Shown here: piece by piece, positions 59,047 through 64,000 of the stretch | Layout of the letters: each line of letters opens with the position of its first letter | How positions within the stretch are numbered: position 1 is the first letter of the stretch | NCBI GenBank assembly: GCA_023897205.1 | Contig: JAHWDD010000003.1 | Location: 4,095,665-4,159,664 of the forward strand | Reading direction: 5' to 3' | Length of the DNA: 64,000 nucleotides | Source of the DNA: Exophiala sp. HKRS030 | Taxonomy: Eukaryota; Ascomycota; Eurotiomycetes; Chaetothyriales; Herpotrichiellaceae | Position numbers and translations under genes: made by a program | Notes under the pieces: generated by a model | The model's database searches: none | What the model saw: the letters and a program-made list of their open reading frames with translations, nothing else | Told to the model about the DNA's origin: nothing

Positions 59047-59300
59047 GTACGTCCCGCCCTACGAGTACGGAGCAAACATACTAATGCGTTACGCAGCCGT
59101 CGCAAGGGTCTTTGTGCACGAAACAACTCACCCTCAAGATGAACCCTGGCCTAACGATATTTGTGTGCTTCAGTGTTATCACTCCAGTATGCGCTTTTGG
59201 AGCTTGGAAATTTTGGATTCCGATGATTCAGGAACACCTGGCGATGATGGAAGATGGTGAGAGACGCGCAGCCGAAGGACAAGCTGAGAATACTGTGTGA
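59047..59300 (+). CDS. Small single-pass membrane protein, hypothetical
   Basis: ATG at 59139 opens a 53-residue frame (MNPGLTIFVCFSVITPVCAF ... ending AEGQAENTV). One hydrophobic helix spans about residues 4-21, then a short amphipathic charged tail with Met/Glu. Upstream lies a well-formed 50-nt intron, 59047-59096 (GTACGT donor, TACTAAT branch, CAG acceptor), most likely in the 5' leader, which supports transcription. Size and layout resemble small mitochondrial inner-membrane subunits, but I recognise no named family. The span given starts at the intron; the coding part is 59139-59300. Confidence 0.5.
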
Positions 59301-59659
59301 TGAACGAAGGTCTAAAACAGTCAGATGTGTGTGATGGTTGATTTGTCTTATTTGGCAATGAAACTGGACAACCGTTCCGATCATTGACTTTCATACGGTC
59401 ATCGATCTGGAAGGTTGACCCTTAGTGCGTTGATCTTTCAGCCTGTTAGTATTGCGAAGGCTAGCCTCGTCTTCACTGGAAGGAGTGAGGTGCACACCCT
59501 CAACATTGTACCTGCGTGTAGACGGACACCTTAACTTGTCTTTCGAGTCATGTTCCTGTCCCAATAGCATGTCATGACTTGACCCTCTGCTCAAAATTTT
59601 GTTTCACGTCCCTCCTTGCAAGGCTGTCGAAACGCCAATCTCTAGCTTTTTCGCCCAGC
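59301..59659. other. Intergenic
   Basis: Spacer before the Ser/Thr-rich membrane protein gene. Nothing recognised. Confidence 0.45.
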
Positions 59660-60309
59660 ATGTCTTTCACAACAGTGACTGTCAACGACCCCGGGATCAT
59701 CACGATGTCAGCATCACCTTGGTCTCTTGGAACAACGACCGTGACATGCCGCTTGTCGACAACCCTTCGCGCCACTGAGGGTCAGACTCTCACAATCACT
59801 TCTCCAGCGGCTTCTCCTCTACGTCCAACTTTATATCCCACGGGTGATACCACACTCTACACCCCGGTTGTGACGGTCGCCACGTCTACAGTTACCCTCA
59901 CTGAGCTCGACGTCTATCTCCAGGATCCTGACAACAACATCTACTCAACCCGTTTCATTTCACTTACTCCAGAGCCACCCCCACAAGCGTCGGCCACACA
60001 ACCCCAACACATCTTGTTTTTGTTGTTGAATCAAGAGAAGAAGGCTGGGACAGTTGGTCCAAAGGCGAAAAGGCTGGTCTGATTGTTGGCGTGGTTCTCG
60101 GTACATTCCTCATTCTGGGCTTCTTATGGTGTTGCCTTAAGAGATGGAACATATGGTTTGCACACGGCTGGTGGCCAACCATGCCGCCACAGCCGCCTCG
60201 ACATCCAGTGAACTATTCTGCAACAATGATTCAGCCTGGTCATACTGCCGCGGCCGTCGTGCCGTATGCTGCTGGGTACCCACAGGCGTACCATAATCAG
60301 GCGAGGTAG
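59660..60309 (+). CDS. Ser/Thr-rich single-pass membrane protein, with apparent frameshift
   Basis: The N-terminal part (MSFTTVTVNDPGIITMSASP) is Ser/Thr/Val-rich and probably extracytoplasmic. The C-terminal part has one strong membrane helix (AGLIVGVVLGTFLILGFLWC) and a Trp/Pro/Tyr-rich cytosolic tail (HGWWPTMPPQPPRHPV). The two parts lie in different phases; a single missing C in the run 59978-59982 would join them into one frame of about 217 residues, passing through THLVFVVES and GWDSWSKGEK. The layout resembles fungal wall-stress-sensor-like or other single-pass surface proteins, but no cleavable signal peptide is obvious and no domain is recognised. An intron is a less likely explanation, as no fitting donor is seen. 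Confidence 0.6.
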
Positions 60310-61029
60310 ACCAAACACCTGTTTCGAGAATTTGAGACCTTCCAAATCAAACTCGAGTCAAATGCGTGGATATTGGAGAGGGAATAAAGTGAAGAAAAGT
60401 TGACAATGGCGAAAACAGCATTATTCAAAAGTATGCTGGGAACCACCTCTGCTTTACTAAACAAACCCGGGGATTTGACAGAGGGTAGGGGAATCGCATC
60501 TCAACTACTCGAACGAAAGAGGCACAGGGTGATTTAAAGGCCACACTGCAAAAGCACACAGATCCTGTGCCTAGATCCGCCAGCAAACAGGGAAAGCTGG
60601 TATCGCGAGACGAGATCGAACACTGCTAATCCAGACCTGACAAAGCCATATGATATCTCAAGGGAAAGGAAAGCAGCGACGTCGGCTCCAACAACGTTCT
60701 ACTCCGTATACCTAGGTAACAGTCCTCAGCAGCAGCTAAAAGAATGCCAAGAAAAAAGTAACAATTGTTGTAGCAAGCGGTGACAGTGAGTTCTGTGCTC
60801 CGTAGTACTGATCGGTTACCTAATTGATGCCCTCCGCACCTCTTGACGTCGAGATCGATTCCAACCTCTCCAAGCACTTCTGACTATCAACGTATTCCGC
60901 ATCGTTGCAAAGAGCGAAAATGCTTGTCCTCTGCAGATGCCCCTTGCCATAATTGGGTACAATTCGTTTGCACCTGAATCTGCCTGCATATCCTTACTCC
61001 CCACTACGATTTAGGCTGCATCTGTCACC
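60310..61029. other. Intergenic, upstream of SNX41
   Basis: No gene recognised; includes a few TACCTAGGTA-type words near 60705-60720. Confidence 0.45.
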
Positions 61030-63181
61030 ATGTGGGACGAAGAGGATAACAACCCATATGGATCCTTCAACCGACAGGACTCTTCTGGAGGACCTACAAA
61101 TCCCGCCTTAAACTCTTCTTGTATGTGCCGTCGTTTACTTTCGCTCAAATTTGGCCTTTTTCCATGACTGTTAACTTGACTGCAGATTCCAATGAACCTC
61201 CAAACAGCCCGCCATTATCTCAATCGTCTCCCAACCAACCGCCCCAATTCCTCTCCAAGCCAAGCAATATAAGTGACGATGAAGAGGGAGAAGAATATAC
61301 TGATCGAAGAGAGGATCAACCCTATGTCCCGCCAAAGGGTGGATATGACAGCAGGGTACAGCAGCTTCTTTACGAGAATCCCACGCTGGAGATCCTCATC
61401 ACGGAGGCAGGAAAGAGTTCAGACGGTGGATACATAGTCTACCGTATTCGGACTGGAGTAGGCAAATATCGACGACAACTTGGTCGTCCATTACTGACAA
61501 ATCCTATAGGATATCGAGGTTGCGAGAAGATATTCCGAATTCAACTCTCTTCGGGCGGCTCTTGTCAATTTGCACCCAACACTTGTCGTACCGCCTATCC
61601 CCGAGAAGCATTCTATGGCCGACTATGCGGCCAAGCCCACAAAAGCCAAAGAAGATGCAGGTATTATTGACCAGCGGAAGCGCATGCTCGCTGTTTTCTT
61701 GAATCGATGTCGGAGAATGAAGGAGGTCGTTGAAGACGGCGTTTGGTGGAGATTCCTTGACCCAAATTCCAGCTGGGTGAGTCGGCCCCGTATCATTGCC
61801 CCAGACCGTCAAGTTTGGCATTGTGCAGAACTAACCATGCTGCAGAACGAAGTTCTACATGCTCATCCAGTGTCATCGGTGCCCAAGAATAACTTGAAAG
61901 CCCCTCCTCTAGACCCAGCAAATCCTACTCCTGCCCATGCCTGGTTACCTGTTCCCTCGTCCTCGGCCAAAATCAGATCTGGACAGGTTTCTAATAGCGG
62001 AACACCTATATCACCTCCCGAACCGTCTTTTCCTTCTACTGCTGCGCATACAGTTCCCGGGCCCCAAGTCTTTGGACGCTTTCCAATTGCTGCTGAAAAA
62101 TTGAGCGAAACGGATCTTGACCCTTATTTTGTCAATTTTGAGTCTTCCACTCGTGAACTTGAACTCCTCCTTCAAGGTAGTATCGAGAAGGTCAATCGTC
62201 GCACTCTCGAACACCTAAGTAAGCTCTCAGCCGATTTGGCCGAACTAGGAGCCAGGTACAATGGTTTCTCCCTCTCCGAACAATCCCCCACGGTAGCAGC
62301 CGCCATTGAAAGGATAGGCCAGGCGGTGGACAGCACCTATATCTCCACCGAGGAGCTTTCTCTTAGCCTTGGCGCCACATTTGCGGAGCCAATGAGAGAA
62401 AGTGCTCAATTTGCGGGAGTTGTGCGGAATGTTCTTCGATATCGTGTTCTAAAACGAGTGCAGCAGGAGATGACCCGAGAAGATTTGGAAAAGAAGCGGG
62501 CCTTGCTCGAATCGTTGGAGCGAAGTGAGCAGGAGGCTAAGAGGATTGATGCCTACTTAGCGAGCAGCACTACAATCTCAAGCCCGCCACGCCGATCATT
62601 GTCTGATGCTTCCACCCGCCATGTGCCCGAGCGGACCGTTCAGGAAGGACCAGAGGAGACAGAGTCTGTTGATTCTGACTTTCCACCAACACACGCTGAG
62701 TCCCCAGGCTCACCTCAGGCTGCAGGCCAGCCGCAGTGGCAATCTCAATCGCAGGCTGGTCACAACGCACCAAGTCACAAGAAGTCTCCTAGTGGGAACT
62801 TTGTGACGAACAAGATCTTTGGCAGCTTCAGACATGCCGTGAATGGGTTTGTCGATGTTGACCCTGAAAGGACCAGACGGGATCAAATTGGAAAGACAAG
62901 AGAAAGTTTGATTCAGCTTGAGCAGGCTCTTGAAGTATCAGAAAAAGACGTCAAAGACGCCACACAGGGAGTTATGAGAGACCTGAAAAGGTTTCAGAAG
63001 GAGAAAGAGGACGACCTACAAAGATACATGGTAAGTGAAGAGGCTCAATTATGTTTGTTCTCAAACTAATCTTTGATCGGCATAGATATCCTACGCTAGG
63101 TGCCATATCGAATGGGCTCGAAAGAACTTAGAGACCTGGTCTGAGGCTCATGAGGAAGTGGATAAGATTGTGGCCAGATGA
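61030..63181 (+). CDS. snx41: Sorting nexin 41 (PX-BAR, Snx41/Atg20 group)
   Basis: Endosomal PX-BAR sorting nexin for retrieval from early endosomes to the Golgi and for selective autophagy, acting with Snx4. 636 residues in five exons; introns 61121-61185, 61458-61509, 61777-61845 and 63031-63085, all frame-exact. It begins MWDEEDNNPYGSF, a family-specific start. The PX domain (about 75-205) shows YIVYRIRTG, DIEVARRYSEFNSLRAALV (phosphoinositide-binding Arg-Tyr) and PPIPEKHS, then the linker AAKPTKAKEDAGIIDQRKRM and LNRCRRMKEVVEDG. The rest is the BAR coiled coil, with a low-complexity insert near residues 470-550. Some fungi label the same group Atg20; I favour Snx41 from the N-terminus. 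Confidence 0.93.
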
Positions 63182-63869
63182 AACCAGGGCTGGTGAAGGG
63201 CAACCAAGCATCGACGAACATGAGGTATCCGTAATTGGTGTTCTCTTCATTTCAAATTGTGTGGGTGACGGTGATTGTGTAGCTGCATATCCTAATATCT
63301 GATTGCTCAATTCGCAGCAATGCAAGCCGCTGTGGCCAACAGCACCTACGTTTAACTGTTGGTAGAGCCTAAGAATCCCCATCGGCCCCTCGACTGGGTG
63401 AGGGCGGGGGTCTTTTTTCTGCCTTAAAACACACCCACTAATCTTCGTGACAAAGCTCGCCACAAGGACGTGCAACCAGTTCCGTTTGCATTGGGCCGTC
63501 ACCACATGAAGAGGTGACTGTCAATGCTACCACGACTCATCGCAGTTACTGTTGCCTTCACCTTGACTGACGTACATATGATCCTCGAATAAATGTGGTT
63601 CTAGTTGCCGTTTCTGAGGCTGTCTGCAGAGTAAACTGTGATTCATTGTTGGAGGGATTGGACTGGAACTGCCTCTCCAAAACCACGGCTCTCAGAACCC
63701 GTCTTTTTTTAGCCCATTGTGCCTTCCTGGCGAGCCTCATTGCCTCTTCTCGCCGCAGTCCAGACATACTCCGGATTTTTCATCTTCCTTCCCATCATCC
63801 ACACGACAATCTATGGTCCTGGCATAGAGTAAATAATTTATTATCATTCTGAAATCGCCCATCCGGGAT
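63182..63869. other. Intergenic
   Basis: 3' flank of SNX41 and leader of the next gene. No other feature. Confidence 0.45.
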
Positions 63870-64000
63870 ATGCCCGCTTCCCAAAAACAACCTCATCTTT
63901 CACAATCCAAGGATGATTTAAACCGACCCTTACGTTCCGCATCCCCAGCCATAAAGCGACCCGCCTCTGATATGGGAGCTCAAGAGCGAGAGCACTACAA
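63870..64000 (+). CDS. Start of an unidentified gene (3' end outside window)
   Basis: ATG at 63870 opens a frame that stays open for 43 codons to the window edge (MPASQKQPHLSQSKDD, later SPAIKRPASDMGAQERE). The Ser/Pro/Lys-rich start with an acidic/Arg follow-on is typical of disordered N-termini of large fungal proteins, ubiquitin hydrolases among them, but nothing here is diagnostic. Confidence 0.45.
   Translation, partial: MPASQKQPHLSQSKDDLNRPLRSASPAIKRPASDMGAQEREHY

Overview
The window is nuclear DNA of a filamentous ascomycete (Pezizomycotina). The evidence is short spliceosomal introns (about 40-150 nt, mostly GTATGT/GTAAGT donors, CTAAC/CTGAC branch sites and CAG/TAG acceptors), protein families confined to or typical of such fungi (velvet factor, HET domain, SNX41/Atg20, maltose-type MFS permease, fungal calpain-like protease), and gene-poor stretches full of TACCTAGGTA-type low complexity. 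The class within Pezizomycotina cannot be fixed from this sequence alone.

Region by region: 0-5 kb is accessory-like, with the 3' end of an alpha-glucoside/maltose-type sugar permease and a broken HET-domain gene. 5.9-31.8 kb holds mostly intact genes: a calpain-like protease, an RBM42-type RNA-binding protein, 6-phosphogluconate dehydrogenase, an LSM12-type protein, a triose-phosphate/nucleotide-sugar type transporter, a large unrecognised protein with a STAND-like helical N-terminus, a class 3 lipase, a disordered nuclear-looking protein and a four-exon glyoxalase-fold (VOC) protein. 31.8-44.9 kb is gene-poor. It contains one good gene, a VelC-type velvet regulator, plus microsatellites, a (TACYGTC)n minisatellite, and a stop- and frameshift-interrupted coding-like tract at 42.6-44.9 kb that I could not identify. 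45-64 kb is a compact housekeeping block: a mitochondrial Sel1/TPR-like protein, Yaf9 (YEATS), a D-amino-acid oxidase, Syf2, Coq11-like, Tim23, a THADA/Trm732 homologue, a small membrane protein, a single-pass membrane protein, sorting nexin 41 and the start of a further gene.

The genes do not form a pathway cluster. Several pairs share divergent promoters (Sel1-like/YAF9, SYF2/COQ11-like, TIM23/THADA). The most important observation for any reader is technical: at least five loci (HET gene, lipase, D-amino-acid oxidase, TIM23, Ser/Thr-rich membrane protein) show a single missing base next to a short homopolymer, where adding one base would restore a continuous conserved frame. TIM23 is an essential single-copy gene, so at least some of these are probably assembly or sequencing indels rather than real gene death.

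I see no CRISPR array, no rRNA, no convincing tRNA and no intact transposon. I found no clear new multi-gene system. The best leads for something undescribed are the interrupted coding tract at 42.6-44.9 kb and the 1188-residue STAND-like-N-terminus protein.
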